Origin: Sweltsa coloradensis
Taxonomy: Eukaryota > Arthropoda > Insecta > Plecoptera > Chloroperlidae
Length of the DNA stretch: 64,000 bases
Assembly: GCA_024449915.1 (NCBI GenBank)
Contig: JAMZAV010000295.1
Location: forward strand, 248,001 to 312,000
Reading direction: 5' to 3'
Shown here: one piece after another, positions 12,301-23,989 of the stretch
Position numbering within the stretch: the stretch's first letter is position 1
How the letters are laid out: every line of letters starts with the position of its first letter
The notes under the pieces: generated by a model
What the model was told of the DNA's origin: nothing
Seen by the model: the letters and a program-made list of their open reading frames with translations, nothing else
Database searches by the model: none
Made by a program: the position numbers and the translations under genes

Positions 12301-13370
12301 TCTATGTCGGTAAATTGTACTGTAATTGTATTTATTTTAACTGCATGTGCTACAATAGAAAGTATGAACAAAATTCAAACTATTTTATGAAAATTTCAAA
12401 ATGACTCATATTATATGGGCGCTGAGCTTGGCCCAACTCAAATGCGCGCGCTCAAGTGTTGACGATTGCAGCTGAACGGTTAGATATATTATCAATTATC
12501 ATTACAAAATTTTGCATGAATGTTAATATAGTGCCTTTATATTGATATCCACACTTGGTTGACAAAAATTAGCCTTAAAAAATCAATGCGAGATGTACGT
12601 CCAAAACGTGAAAAACGGAAAATCGAGAACATGGATTTCAATTCTGGAAATTCCCACCAAACCGTTTGTCTTTTAATAAAACCAAATTACCCTACAAGTT
12701 CACATTGATTTAAACGTTTATATTCAGTATGCAAATTTACATTTAAAAAGTCTATACACTTGGAATTAATACCCGATATTCACCTAAATTAAACAAATTA
12801 TGTAGATTTCACGTTTTTTTTTTATTCAAACGCGATGGATTAATCTTAAATACGCGTACTGGATCCCATATAAAGATCCTTTATTTACGTTGTTGTGAAT
12901 TAGAGTACCCATGGTATTATTAACCGTTTGCTCGAAAAAAAAAAAACAACAGAAAGCTGAGCGCTTAAACACATCTCCGCGCCAGAGACTACCACCAATA
13001 TTTGAACCGCTCGTGATATCTCGAGAACGGTGCAAAATATCTCAAAACTGATTGCCGACAGCTATGTAGTTTTGTTAGTACAATGTATTGCAAGAAAAAG
13101 TATTCAAATATAATAATCTGTGAGTTTTGTATTTCAAATATGCATTTAATAATTAAATATCAAATAAAATACTTAATTACCATCACATTGCAATATTTTT
13201 TCGTGCATGCTATAGTCCAGACAAAATCATATAGCTGTCTGCAAACAGTTTTGCGATACTATGCACAGTTCTCGAGATATCACTAAAAACAACTGTAATT
13301 TCTCGTGGTTTTAATATTGGAGGAAGTCTTTACCCTTGAAACAAACGTTTTGTATTCGCTTACCCCTCAT
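9378..13370 (-). CDS. CBP-2: CBM14 chitin-binding protein with a one-base frameshift, exons 13364-13370 and 9378-10262
   Basis: Close paralogue of CBP-1. Exon 1 (13370-13364) is ATG AGG G before GTAAGC. Exon 2 begins at 10262 after TTTCAG and encodes the same signal peptide and a first CBM14 domain. The frame breaks in a run of six C (minus strand, 9930-9925), around residue 113 in the Thr-rich linker. Beyond it, another frame encodes two more complete CBM14 domains and ends at a TAG at 9378-9380, finishing with PPIETTTA. Without the frameshift the product would be about 290 residues with three domains, longer at the C-terminus than CBP-1. Both halves keep intact cysteines and typical codon content, so the break is recent or is a homopolymer error in the assembly. 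If real, it leaves a secreted one-domain protein. Confidence 0.82.
10380..12980. other. CBP-2 intron, AT-rich, nothing recognised
   Basis: About 2.6 kb of AT-rich sequence with only short spurious frames, no repeat I could match elsewhere and no splice-supported exon. Confidence 0.5.
12984..13330. mobile_element. Related TIR element next to CBP-2 exon 1
   Basis: Inverted arms carry CCACCAATATT with a following GATATCTCGAGAAC, at 12990-13033 and inverted at 13269-13328. The outer arm resembles the termini of the MITEs at 5629 and 45301. It sits in the CBP-2 intron about 35 bp from exon 1. Confidence 0.6.
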
Positions 13371-13990
13371 GGTAACACAAGTGATGGAAGTCACTTAGTT
13401 TTGCAGCTGGAACGTCGAACCAAAGTGAACGAAGCGAATCTTGTATGTCGTTTTATAAGTCAAACATTTCTCAGCGTATCTGTAATCTATGAGATAAAGT
13501 CCGCGAATCATTATTTCTATTAAATATCACGTGATCATTCTTTCATCATAATCATTGTCTTCGCGAAACAATCTCAACCTGATTCGACTGTCCACACAAC
13601 AATTACAAAAATATGGCATTTTAATTGGTAGCTCCACTGATAAGTATGTTGCTATGGGGTCAACGGTTATATCTGATCTTTGAATACAATTAACAATGGT
13701 GCAATGTTGAATTAAACCACTCATACCTAACGGAGTCAAGTCCAGAAATGTGGTTATAACTTATAATATTACTTTACGCCATCGGACTTTGTCGTGGTCG
13801 TGGTCGTTGTCGTTATCGTCGTCTTCGTCTTCGTCTTCGTCGTCTTCGTCTTCGTCTTCGTCGTCTTCGTCGTCGTGGCGTCGTTCGTAAACATGCGGGT
13901 ACTTAATGGTACATATAGCTGCTTGGGTGTGATAAGTAAAACTGGAATAATCAAAAGCTCTTTAACACGCAACTTTACCGATTTGCCTCA
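13364..13990 (-). promoter_or_regulatory. CBP-2 promoter region with TATA box, first exon and trinucleotide array
   Basis: Minus-strand TATA box TTATAAAA lies at 13458-13451 and the ATG at 13370. The block to about 13990 aligns over several hundred bases with 23990-24630 upstream of CBP-3, including matching tracts around the ATG, the TATA box and a GTC-rich microsatellite 420-520 bp upstream. Conservation across the tandem copies supports a shared promoter. Confidence 0.72.
13790..13888 (+). repeat. GTC/TTC-rich trinucleotide array upstream of CBP-2
   Basis: Units GTCGTC, TTCGTC and GTGGTC, about 420-520 bp upstream of the CBP-2 ATG; counterpart of 24393-24515. Confidence 0.9.
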
Positions 13991-14118
13991 TCTTACATAA
14001 TCAAAGATTGAAACTTTTAGTCGGGATTCCTGTTGGCGGGTATCAAGCAAGTGACCTTTCGATTTAGATTCTAAAGTTTAGCGAATGGGCAACTTCAATC
14101 GGTTTCATCCGCTTTTTC

Positions 14119-14714
14119 AGGCGCGTTGTTCGATGAGCGTATAATTTTTTTAAAAACGAAAAAAAGAGTAAAATTGCTATTTTCATGAGAAATAATTTTT
14201 CAATAACACTTAAATTTCACACGAATATATTTATTCATAAAATTAAGGTTCTGTGAAAAATCATAACGATCGGATAAAGCATGTAGGTGTTATAAGTCAA
14301 AGAAATTTTAAGAATCGAAAAAATCGTAAAATTGTGATTTTCATAAGAAATATTTTTTCGATTGCACTCAAATCTCACACGAATATATTAATTCATAAAA
14401 TGAAGGTTCTGTGAAAAAATCATTACAATCGAATGAAGAATGTAGGTGTAATAAGTCAAAGATTTCTTTTTTTAAATCGAAAAAATCGTAAAATTGCGAT
14501 TTTAACGAGAAATAAATTTTCGATAACGCCCAAATACGTGGCAGTTTAAAGTTCAGAGATTTTAAAGGCCTTCACAAAATTTCATCGCAATTGGAGTATC
14601 GGTTTAGCTGGAAACGTGTTAACAAACACAAAAAATACAAACAGAAAAAAAACATTCCGGATTTTCCTCCGTTGTTACATGGAATCTTCGCTTCGCTCGC
14701 TACTCTCATCCAAT
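14119..14714 (+). mobile_element. Helentron-type family A element, copy 1 (cap lost)
   Basis: Starts with a CGCGTTGTTCGATGAGCG-like inner end and finishes ATCTTCGCTTCGCTCGCTAC then CTCATCCAA. The body is AT-rich tracts around AAAATCGTAAAATTGCGATT that match the other family A copies. Confidence 0.65.
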
Positions 14715-14752
14715 AATTAAGGTATTTGAAACCGTTTAGAACAAACAAACTA

Positions 14753-14990
14753 ATTGGATGATCGTAGCGAGCGAAGCGAAGATTCCATTCTACTACACTG
14801 GAGAAAAAATCCGGAATGATTTTTTTTCTTTCTTTCTTTCATTTTTTCTGTTTGTATTTTTGTGTGTTTGTTAACACGATTCCGGCTAAACCGATACTCC
14901 AATTGCAATGACATTTTATGGAGGACTTTGTAATCTATGAACTTAGAACTGCCACGTTTTTGAGCGCAATCGAAAAATTATTTCTTATGA
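14753..14990 (-). mobile_element. Helentron-type family A element, truncated inverted copy
   Basis: Begins TTGGATGATCGTAGCGAGCG and runs through GATTCCATT and CCGGAATG to an abrupt end at TTTCTTATGA, fused directly to the next copy at 14990. A 5' end only. Confidence 0.65.
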
Positions 14991-15732
14991 CTAGGAAAAC
15001 GCCAAGTCCCGCCGCGTTGTTGGATGAGCGTAATTGGTGCATTGTGCTGCCATGTGTTATGCGGATTTTCTGTTGTTCTGTGAAAAAATTATTACTTAGT
15101 TCAAGATTTGTTTTAAATTAAATTAAATTAAATAAAAAATAAACTTATTTTTTTTTAATTAATCGTAATTTTTAAAAAAAATGCGATTTTTATAAGAAAT
15201 AATTATTTGATTGCGCTCAAATTTCACACAAATATATAAATTCATAAAATTAAGGTTGTGTGAAAAAATCATTACAATAGGATAAAGCATGTAGGTGTTA
15301 TAAGTCAAGAAATTGTTTTGAAAAAGAAAAAATCCCCAAAATTTCTATTTTCATGAAAAATAATTTTTTGATTGCTCTCAAATTTCACACGAATATCTTA
15401 ATTTATAAAATTAAGGTTCTCTGAACAAATCATAAAAATCGGATAAAGCATGTAGGTGTCAAAGAATTTTTTTTTAATCGAAAAAAATCGTAAAATTGCG
15501 ATTTTCATGAGAAATAATTTTTCGATTGCGCTCAAAAACGTGGCACTTCTAAGTTCAGAGATTTCGAAGGCCTCCATAAAATTTCATCGCAATTGGAGTA
15601 TTGGTTTAGCCGGAATCGTGTTAACAAACACACAAAAATACAAAAAAAAGAAAAAAGAAAAAAAATCATTCCGGATTTTTTTCTCCAGTGTAGTGAAATG
15701 GAATCTTCGCTAGGCTCGCTACGATCATCCAA
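14990..15732 (+). mobile_element. Helentron-type family A element, copy 3 (full-length)
   Basis: Cap ACTAGGAAAACGC, then CGCGTTGTTGGATGAGCG, AT-rich body, then GGAATCTTCGCT and CATCCAA. On the opposite strand the cap reads as a hairpin followed by CCTAGT. The frames inside are low complexity. Confidence 0.72.
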
Positions 15733-15840
15733 AAATCGCAATTTTTCGATTTTTTACATTCTTAATAATTCTTAACAAACATGTATATATGTGATGCGTT
15801 TTGTTTATCTATCCATAGTAGGAGAGTTGATGGAGGATAT

Positions 15841-15986
15841 GTTCATGTCCATGTTCATGTTCATGTTCATTTTCATTTTTTTCATGTTCATGTTCATGTT
15901 CATGTTCATGTTCATGTTCATGTTCATGTTCATGTTCATGTTCATGTTCATGTTCATGTTCATGTTCATGTTCATGTTCATGTTCA
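15841..15986 (+). repeat. (GTTCAT)n hexamer microsatellite
   Basis: About 24 units of GTTCAT, slightly interrupted near 15868-15885. The non-expanded flank GGAGAATATGTTCATGTCC recurs at 40971-41000. Confidence 0.95.
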
Positions 15987-16499
15987 AAGTCGTGTGAGTC
16001 GTGTGACGTGTGAGCGATTCATGTGTTGAGTATCCGGTAGCATTCCCTTTCCTCCCCCTACCTAAGGCTGGATACAGCATGTTTTTTTTTCAATCTAGCC
16101 TATCATAGTCTAGAGTGGCGTATTAAGGCCACACAGTTGACGCGCCCTGATACCAACTAAACTCAAAACTCCCTATCATTTTTACCTTGTACGTCAATCA
16201 ACTTAAATGCAAAATGTTTCCGGGTAGTCAACACGACTCGCTCACTCGTCTAACAACGACTTTGACGTTGTCATAGTCTAGCTAGATGGCTAAGGCGCCA
16301 TATATACCCGGAATGTGGGGGACCCGGTTTTTGTTTTTCAGGTGAATAACAGAAAAAGGCGGTCTAGCTAGAGCTCATGCATCCTACCGAATTATGTTTG
16401 TATGCGTCCATGAGATTGATGAAATAGTTTTACGTTTATTTCGCTATTTAGTCGAAGCCGAGTAGTCTGCTATAACGCTGTATGCAAGCCAGTATATTT

Positions 16500-17340
16500 G
16501 ACATATTATGACAGACAACAATTAACTACTCGAATTTATCATCTAGATCTAGAACATGAACAACCATAGTCTATTAAAAGATTTATTGCATGAAAATATA
16601 ACATAATATTGTGAAAAATCGTTCCTTATTTTCACATATTTGTACAATTTGAAATACTAATAATAATTAGTAATTAGAATGAAATAAATATTTAGCATTC
16701 ATTTTTGAAAAACCGTTTTATTTTCCTTGACAAATTTACATAGGTAAATAACTTTGTTGAATATACAATTATACAAGATATATGCATATAATAAAATTAA
16801 GGTAATTTTGACGTTACAAAGGAAGAGAGGCGATCCATAGGTTGTAGCAAAAATTTTGATTTACATTTTCTAAAATGTGTATTAAAATTGTATTTCATCA
16901 TTTAAACCAGTTCTAAAACATATGCCTAATCTATCTATTGTTTGTGCATTATATTATTATCTAACATGATTATCATGCATCATCATTTTGTAACCAAAGG
17001 AATGATTCCAATTAATTTGTGTACAACATATTATGTTCATTGCTTGATGTTGCAGTAATAAATATTTGCTCAACATATCTTTTTTGTTAGAGATTGATAC
17101 TTGATGAAAATAAATCAGTAAATTATAAAACTCAAAGGGACACGTCATGTTTGATCGTGATATTTATAACATATTATCTTGCATTTGTGTTTTACTCTCA
17201 GAAATGCTACTATAATCTAGACTTATCATGTTGGAGAGATTTTACAGTATGCAAACATATAAATATATTTTCTCTGCTGTAATGTATTTGCACCAGTATG
17301 GTGTAACGATACGGTATTCATTTAATGTGTATGACAAAGT
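16500..17340. repeat. Segmental duplication block in the 3' flank of CBP-3
   Basis: Counterpart of 8690-9345 and of 1-480. With the latter it shares TTGTGTA, TCAACATAT, GAGATTGATACTTGAT and TTTGATCGT tracts in the same order. No coding signal. Confidence 0.6.
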
Positions 17341-17435
17341 GGCTGGTGGTCACTCGAATATCGGCCCAGCTTTAAAGGGACTATTACCCCCAAATTTTTT
17401 TTTTACCACATAATCTATAGCATAATACTATACAT

Positions 17436-18206
17436 ACTAGGAAAACGCTTAAGTCCCGCCGCGTTGTTGGATGAGCGTAATTGTTGCATTGAGCTGCCAT
17501 GTGTTATGCGGATTTTCTGTTGTTCTGTGAAAAAATCATTACAAAGTCGAAGATTTTTTTAAATTTATTTTAATTAAATACAAAATTAACTTAAATTTTT
17601 TAATTATTCGTTATTTTTAAAAAAGAAAAAATCGTAAATTTGTTATTTTCATAAGAAATAATTATTCAATTGCGCTCAAATTTAACGCGAATATATTAAT
17701 TCATTAAATTAAGGTTCTGTGAAAAAATCATTACAATAGGATAAAGCATGTAGGTGTTATTAGTCAAAGAATTGTTTTAAAAAAGAAAAAACACGTAAAA
17801 TTTCGATTTTCATAAAAAATAATTTTTTGATGACGCTCAAATTTCACACGAATATCTTAATTCATAAAATTAAGGTCATGTGAAAAAATCATTAAAATCG
17901 GATAAAGCATGTAGGTGTTATAAGTCGAAGAAATTTTTTAAAAATCGAAAAAAATCGTAAAATTGCGATTTTTATGAGAAATAATTTTTCGATTGCGCTC
18001 AAAAACGTGGCAGTTCTAAGTTCAGAGATTTCGAAGGCCCCCATAAAATTTCGTCGCAATTGAAGTATAAATTTAGCCGGAATCAAACACACAAAAATAC
18101 AAAAAAAAAGAAAGAAAGAAAGAAAGAAAGAAAAAAGAAACATTCCGGATTTTTTTCTCCAGTGTAGTGAAATGGAATCTTCGCTTCGCTCGCTACGCTC
18201 ATCCAA
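17436..18206 (+). mobile_element. Helentron-type family A element, copy 4 (full-length)
   Basis: Same cap (ACTAGGAAAACGCTTAAG), inner GGATGAGCG, three direct AT-rich body units with CATGTAGGTGTTATAAGTC-like tracts, and terminal TTCGCTTCGCTCGCTACGCT then CATCCAA. Confidence 0.74.
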
Positions 18207-18702
18207 AAAATGACCGTTTAAAAATTATGTCTTGTAACTGTCATTTACACGAATTTTCCATTTTTTTTGATAAATTTGCGAAAATGGGTGTTTTAGGATT
18301 TTTTTTAAATCGGCTTTAACCTGTTTGTTTTTTGTTCCACATAGATCTAAAAAATCTAAAATGACCCTTTACAACATTGTGTCTTGAAACTGTGAACAAA
18401 TATACACTGAAACAGGCAAAAGTATGCATTCCAAAATCACACCCTTTCTTGGTTATCAGCATATTTTGACCGAACCACTTGCCCAAATTACAAAACAAAA
18501 TAATATAGAGGATTTACAGAAATGGCTGTTGAGTATGCCAATAATGGCCAATATTTTTTTGGATCAAAATCCTCCAAGGTCACGGGACATAAAGATCGTC
18601 CACATCTTATTTCTTAAGGGAGAATGCCAATGGGACCTAGCTCGAAAGATACTAAGTTTGATTTATTTTTAGGGTTCATGACGGACCCAATAATTTTTCC
18701 TT

Positions 18703-18708
18703 TTTATT
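18703..18708 (-). terminator. Possible CBP-3 polyadenylation signal
   Basis: AATAAA on the minus strand, about 180 bp past the CBP-3 stop; a second copy lies at 18667-18662. No other support. Confidence 0.3.
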
Positions 18709-19519
18709 TCTAAATTCATTGCTAGTTAGCCTGAATAAAATATATATTTTTAGTTTAGCGGGGCCTATAACTAGAGTTTTTTCATTAGGGACTGGTATGG
18801 TGGAGTAGTGTGCGGGCGGCCTATGGGGAGTTCTAGATAAACCCAACACCCAACACCGGCCTGCTTCACTTCTCAACATCTGGCAGGTCAACCCGTGGGG
18901 TGGGTGGTTTCAGTGGGTGGTCCATCCGTTGTCGGCCGTTGGGTTGGCCCTGGTGTCGTGGACGGCGCGAGGCATATCATGTTCTCGGGGAAGTCACAGC
19001 CCTCGATGGCGTCATTGAACCAGAGACCAGGAGGACACTCTTGGAGGATGGCAACCCCATCGTCGCAGGTGTAGTACTTACTGCAGTCGCTGGGATAGGG
19101 GAAGTGGATGGGCGAGTCGGGTTTGCATATTGGTCGGGGTGTATGAGGGCCTCCGGTCGTGGACGGCGCGGCGCACATCGTGTTCTCGGGGAAGTCACAG
19201 CCTTCGATGGCGTCATTGAACCAGAGACCAGGCGGACACTCTTGGAGGATGGCAACCCCGGCATCGTCGCAGGTGTAGAACTTGTTGCAGTCGATGGGGT
19301 GGGGGATGTGAGTGGGCGACCCGGGGCCACACATTGGACTGGTGGTTGATGTAGGGCCTGCGCTCGTAGTTCTGGTAGTGGAAGGCGCTGTTCCGGTTCC
19401 GGCAGTGGACGGTGTGGTTCTGGTAGTGGAAGACGTAGTTCCGGCAGTGGATGGTGTAGTTCTGGTAGTGGAAGTGGAAGCCGCACAATCCGTGTGTTCT
19501 GGAAGGTCGCATCCCTCTA

Positions 19520-20197
19520 AAGTGGACTTCACGGGAAGATTGGTCCGCAGGTACCAGGAATTTCCTCCCCTCTTTACCACCACCACCTTCCTCGGACGGG
19601 CAGAGTGCACAAGATTTAGATCTTATCTGGTCTCTAAACCATTGAATAGAGATAAATTAATTTTCTTTTCATTACATAAACTGTTGTAATTTACCTTTTA
19701 AGTGTTCTTAAATGTTAATGATTTTAACTTTAATGTTTCCCTGAAATAAAATTAACACGAAAATGTTTTTAAACGCAAAAAATTGATGGAGAACTAACAA
19801 TGTTTACAAAATATTCTTAGCACTTCTGATGAAGAAGTGTGTTGTATATTATACTGTAAAGTTCTTTGTTTCCAATCAATTTTTAGCATTCAAAAACATT
19901 TTCGTGTTGATTTTACTTCAGGGAAACATTTAAGTTAAAATTATTAGACATTAAAGGGCATGCTAAAAGGGAAATAACAACAGTCTACGTAATGAAATAA
20001 AAGGAAGGATTTAACTCTATTCAAGCGAAAATAATTTAATTGGATGGTTTCAAGACCATCAATAGAAGGGTCGAGCGACTATTACAATAGATATGATCTA
20101 CCTCTTGTCCACTCTGCTCGGGCCAGGAAGGTCGTGGTGGTAAAGAGGGGAGGAAATTCCTGGTACATGCGGACCAATCTTCCCGTGAAGTCCACTT
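19520..20197. mobile_element. 678-bp palindromic (foldback) DNA element inserted in CBP-3, TA target duplication
   Basis: The ends AAGTGGACTTCACGGGAAG (19520 inwards) and its reverse complement (to 20197) are flanked by TA at 19518-19519 and 20198-20199. CBP-1 and CBP-2 show the uninterrupted target. The inverted repeats run over 100 bp inwards with few mismatches. Further inverted tracts (about 19727-19785 and 19880-19940) make almost the whole element self-complementary around a centre near 19835. TA duplication fits a Tc1/mariner-type MITE. There is no transposase; the right arm happens to be open in the CBP-3 frame. Confidence 0.88.
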
Positions 20198-20865
20198 TAT
20201 GTCTGTATTCCACCACAGACCAGGCGCACAGTCTTGCAAGACTGGCTTACCGTTGTCACAGGTGTAGTACTTGCTGCAGTCGGTGGGGTGGGGGGAGTGG
20301 AGGGGGGCACCTGGGCCACAGTCAGGGAGGTCGGCGCAGGCGCAGTACGCGACCAGCGACACCAGGCTCAAACACGTTAGGCCTGTAACATAGAATCGCA
20401 ATGAACGTTTTAGTTGCGTTTTCTTAGATGAAGTTAAACCATTATTTGATTTAAATCATTGTCGTCTATAGTGGCATTCTTTTCATAAGACAGGAATTAG
20501 AACCTAAGCAAGGTGCAACTCTTTTTCGTGTAGTGCCTTTCGGGGGGGGGGGGGATGATTTGCCTGTTGAATACATACATACAATTCATGCATTTATAAA
20601 GTTGGGGTAATTTTGACGTTACAAACGATGAGATGGGGTGTGAAAATTACTCTCGCGTTTTTATTTAATGCCAGTACTCGTGTGGGGTATATACAACATT
20701 ATAATTAAAATTAACTGTATTTGGACGTAGTGATGGTGTTTGGATGTAGAGTTCACATATTTTACTTTATTGGAATGTACTTGAATATTGTTTTAAGATA
20801 GAAACACCAATTAAGTAATGTTTGTGAATGAAATTGATATTTTATTGTAACTATTCTTTATATGC

Positions 20866-20925
20866 ACGTGACGTCACGGTAGCCTCGTACCCAGATGCGC
20901 TGGAGCCAGCCGCCATGTTGACGAA
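20866..20925 (+). promoter_or_regulatory. CRE- and YY1-type promoter-like sequence
   Basis: A full palindromic TGACGTCA (20869-20876) and GCCGCCATGTTG (20909-20920, YY1-like), with a GC-rich tract in AT-rich surroundings. They lie about 90-145 bp upstream of a THAP-like first exon. Site identities are by consensus only. Confidence 0.45.
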
Positions 20926-21013
20926 CATCAGTATGTAAACAAACAGATGTCACATCGTTGTCCGAATACGACATGATGCTGCTTTTTAAATAATTATATA
21001 TTTAGTTAGTGAA

Positions 21014-21092
21014 ATGGTTGTTTGTGCCGTTGTGGGCTGTAGTGGTAGTTCTAGCCGTTAATGTGTGGATGTGTCTGTTTCCCATTCCTAAA
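21014..21092 (+). pseudogene. Decayed THAP-domain-like first exon
   Basis: ATG at 21014 starts MVVCAVVGCSGSSSR, like the first zinc-binding half of a THAP domain, then a stop. In the next frame CLFPIPK fits the usual following THAP segment and is cut by a possible GTAGGC donor at 21093. The frame break argues for a pseudogene or a degraded THAP/P-type element. Confidence 0.42.
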
Positions 21093-21583
21093 GTAGGCCT
21101 AAATACTTTACACAAAATCGCCGCGCCCAGTGGATTGCAAGTAGGGCCTAGGCTTATCAATCGAGGAGATTTGCAAGAAAAATAATAAAGCCTAATATCA
21201 AAGCACATACGAGTGTGCAATATGCACTTTGATTAAGATAAGTTTTTAATTTGAATTAGTTTAGATTTCTAGACGTAAATCTATTATGGTACTTGATCAC
21301 GTCGGGATTGGAACCATTTGCTAGGCCTATGCTAGGCATTAGACCTAGGGCTAGGCCTAGGCCCTACCTAGCCCTAGCCTCTAGACTTGTTGTCAAATTT
21401 AATTTCAAACACAAAGGCCTAGATCTACCTTGTTCTAGGCTAGGCTCTTGTCATTATGACCCATTAACATCATGCATTCATGCCTAAGCACTCTAAATCT
21501 GCAACCAAAGCTCCTCAAAGAGCCAAGGACCCAATAAGATCCAGTGGATCATATGGCTAGACCTAAGCCTAGGCCTAGGACCT

Positions 21584-22319
21584 AAGCTTATTCCAGTCAC
21601 AGTCAAAAGTCCTTGCCTAGTTTGAATTGTTATTCCTATCAGACAGAGAACATAGCCTCATAGCTATATAGCATGAGCTGCTAGGCCAAGGCCCGTATGA
21701 CAATTATTGAAGTATGGCCTAAGACTTCACGGTACGTACATCAAGAATTTTCCCCAGGCCAAGACTGTGATATTTTTTTAATTCTCCAATGAAATGTGTA
21801 GGCCTAGAACTATGTGCAACTCAATGGGCCATTTGACAAAATAAACCAGTCTTTAAATTTACCTTAGCATGCCATGATTTTGTTTGAGGAAGTGCCGGAT
21901 TGCCAGCCGCACCGCTCGACGGAACAAAAAACAATATCTAGGAGATAGTAGGCCTAGGCCTATGCTTATTCCAGGCCCACAGTCAAAAGTCCTTGTCTAG
22001 TTTGAATTGTTATTCCTATCAGACAGAGAACATAGGCCCCTAGCCCCCACCGGGCCACCATGTCTAGCATGAGCTGCTAAGGCCCGTATGACAATTGAAG
22101 TAGGGTATAGAATTTTCCCCAGGCCTAGAGTGTAATATTTTTAAATCCTCCAATGAAATGTGTAGGCCTAGAACTATCTGCAGCTCAATGGGCCATTTGA
22201 CTAATTAAACCAGTCTTTAATTTTAAGTTCCTTAGCATGCCATGATTTGTTTGAGAAAGTGCCGGATTGCCAGCCGCAGAGTTTTCCGGAACATACAAAA
22301 ATTCTAGGAGATAGTAGGT
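21584..22319 (+). repeat. Tandem duplication of about 378 bp
   Basis: 21584-21953 and 21962-22319 align throughout, sharing CAAAAGTCCTTG, TTGAATTGTTATTCCTATCA, TGAAATGTGTAGGCCTAGAA and GTGCCGGATTGCCAGCCGC. They diverge by small indels. Confidence 0.8.
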
Positions 22320-22587
22320 TGAAAGTAAATTAAATAAAAGTCAGTGTGCATGGTCAGTGGGCTGTGGTAGGCCTACCTTTATGTTACAACAAAGAACATG
22401 CAGAAATTGGAAGAGCCATAATAAAATTAGGGCATACCACCGCAAACCAAATAAAATACACCCGGCTACACCAAAAAATCATTTTATTCGTCCTTATTCT
22501 TTGTAAGCCTCATCCTCATGGTAGGCCTACCAAAAATCCATCGATCCTGACTGGGCTCCTTCCTTTCACCTTGGCCATGACAAAGTA

Positions 22588-22677
22588 AAATGTGTAGAAT
22601 TGTCTGAAAAGCGTATTAAACGTAATGCGTTGAGAGAGAAGGTGCTCGAAGAACGTCAGTCGAACATCTGCCGATGA
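22588..22677 (+). pseudogene. Decayed THAP-domain-like second segment
   Basis: The + frame reads KCVELSEKRIKRNALREKVL then EERQSNICR before a stop. The LSEKR and ICxxxH-type pattern resembles the second half of a THAP domain; the final Cys-His pair is one base out of frame. Weak alone, stronger with the remnant at 21014. Confidence 0.38.
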
Positions 22678-23527
22678 GCACAAGTGTGTACGTGTTTGTA
22701 TTTATTGTTGTGAAATTATGTGCATGTAATGATTTTAACTGTCTAGATTGTGCCAAAAAATAAAATGTAACTAGCTAACCTCCACCCATACTTCCTAGTC
22801 CCATACTAACTAGCCTGTATTATTGCTGACTTATTTCATGTGCATATCAACTAAAACTCTGCTTCCGGGCTTTGCCTCCTAGACCCTAAAAAAAGCCCTA
22901 AACCTAAATAAAATATGTAGGGCTAGGGCCTAGACCCTAGGATAGAAAGATTAGGACTATTCATGGCCTATCTTTGGGAGAAGGGGATAATGCCAGGGCT
23001 TTGCCTAGGCCTAGCTAAATTAGGCCTAGTTCTGGGTAACCGAGCCTAATCAAATTATGCTTTGGCAAACTCTTATTTTTGTATCATGCAATGGGCCAGG
23101 CCTAATGATGACTGTGAAATGGCTAGCCCTAGCCTAGTAGAGGTTCCATAAGCCTTAACTTTTCATTTGGCTCATAGTCACTACATTGTAGATAAAACAA
23201 AATAATTAACAGTGCCCATATTTGTGACTTTTGAACGTAGTTTAACATCTTTTGACAGGTCACACAAGTCACTTTCAAGTAGGCCTAGCCTAGGGCCTAA
23301 CCAGACTTTGTCAACACCAACTAAACTTTCCTTACAGGCTAATTTAACAAAAATTCATGCATGGAACCTGATCAGTCGACTTTGAACATACATTCACTTT
23401 AATATACAACATAAATATGTACGGTATTAATGGCCACAAAGAGAAAAAAAGTAAAAGCAGAGGACATTGTTTACGTTATTTTAACACGCAACATAGACTG
23501 ACACTGGCTGACAGGCCACACAGGTGT

Positions 23528-23590
23528 ACGGGAATATGGCGGTCATGCGCCGCGGACCACTGCGCATCCACTCTGATGACGTTATTGCAT
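23528..23590 (-). promoter_or_regulatory. Possible promoter-like GC-rich patch with YY1 and CRE-half sites
   Basis: The plus strand shows GAATATGGCGGTCATGCGCC and TGATGACGTTATTGCAT. On the minus strand this gives a CRE-like TAACGTCA and a GCCATATT element, so orientation is opposite to 20866-20925. No exon was recognised. Confidence 0.3.
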
Positions 23591-23989
23591 ATGAAGAATA
23601 TACAATTCACTGGGAAATTAAGTGGGAGGCCTCCCTTTTGATAAATATTAAATTTCCTTAGTACGAAATATTTTTAAAATATTTTTTATTTTATTTTGTT
23701 AACATCTTGAACTATTATACATGAAAAATCAAATTTGATCTCCATTTGATCTTTCATGATTTTTATTTCTTCTTTGAACCAATTTCATATTTTTCCCCTT
23801 CTAAAACTAAGAACCTTTTTAAACATTTAGTTGTAAAACACATCAATGATGTTTAACTTGAGAATAGATAAAATGAGAGGACGATAAGATTGAACACCAC
23901 TGAGAAACTTAGCCCCACGCGAGTAATGCAGGGTTAAAATATTACAATGATTCAGATTCTTAATATTAAATGATTTAGTTCTCACTTAC

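Larger units (their letters stand above)
21310..23310. repeat. AGGCCT-rich domain
   Basis: The palindrome AGGCCT and its extension TAGGCCTAG occur dozens of times in about 2 kb, including runs such as GGGCTAGGCCTAGGCCCTAC. Elsewhere in the window they are rare. Confidence 0.75.

Noticed and set aside
15781..16080. Open frames of alternating Met-Asn, Val-His or Phe-Met
   Set aside because: They are translations of the GTTCAT microsatellite.
17892..18206. Open frames reading LLTRF-like peptides in several repeats
   Set aside because: The same frame appears in many Helentron-type copies with frame breaks and low-complexity tracts; it is repeat sequence, not a protein family I can name.
20036..20401. 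Separate small gene starting MRFYVTG
   Set aside because: The first residues are intron read through the acceptor; the rest is CBP-3 running into the transposon.
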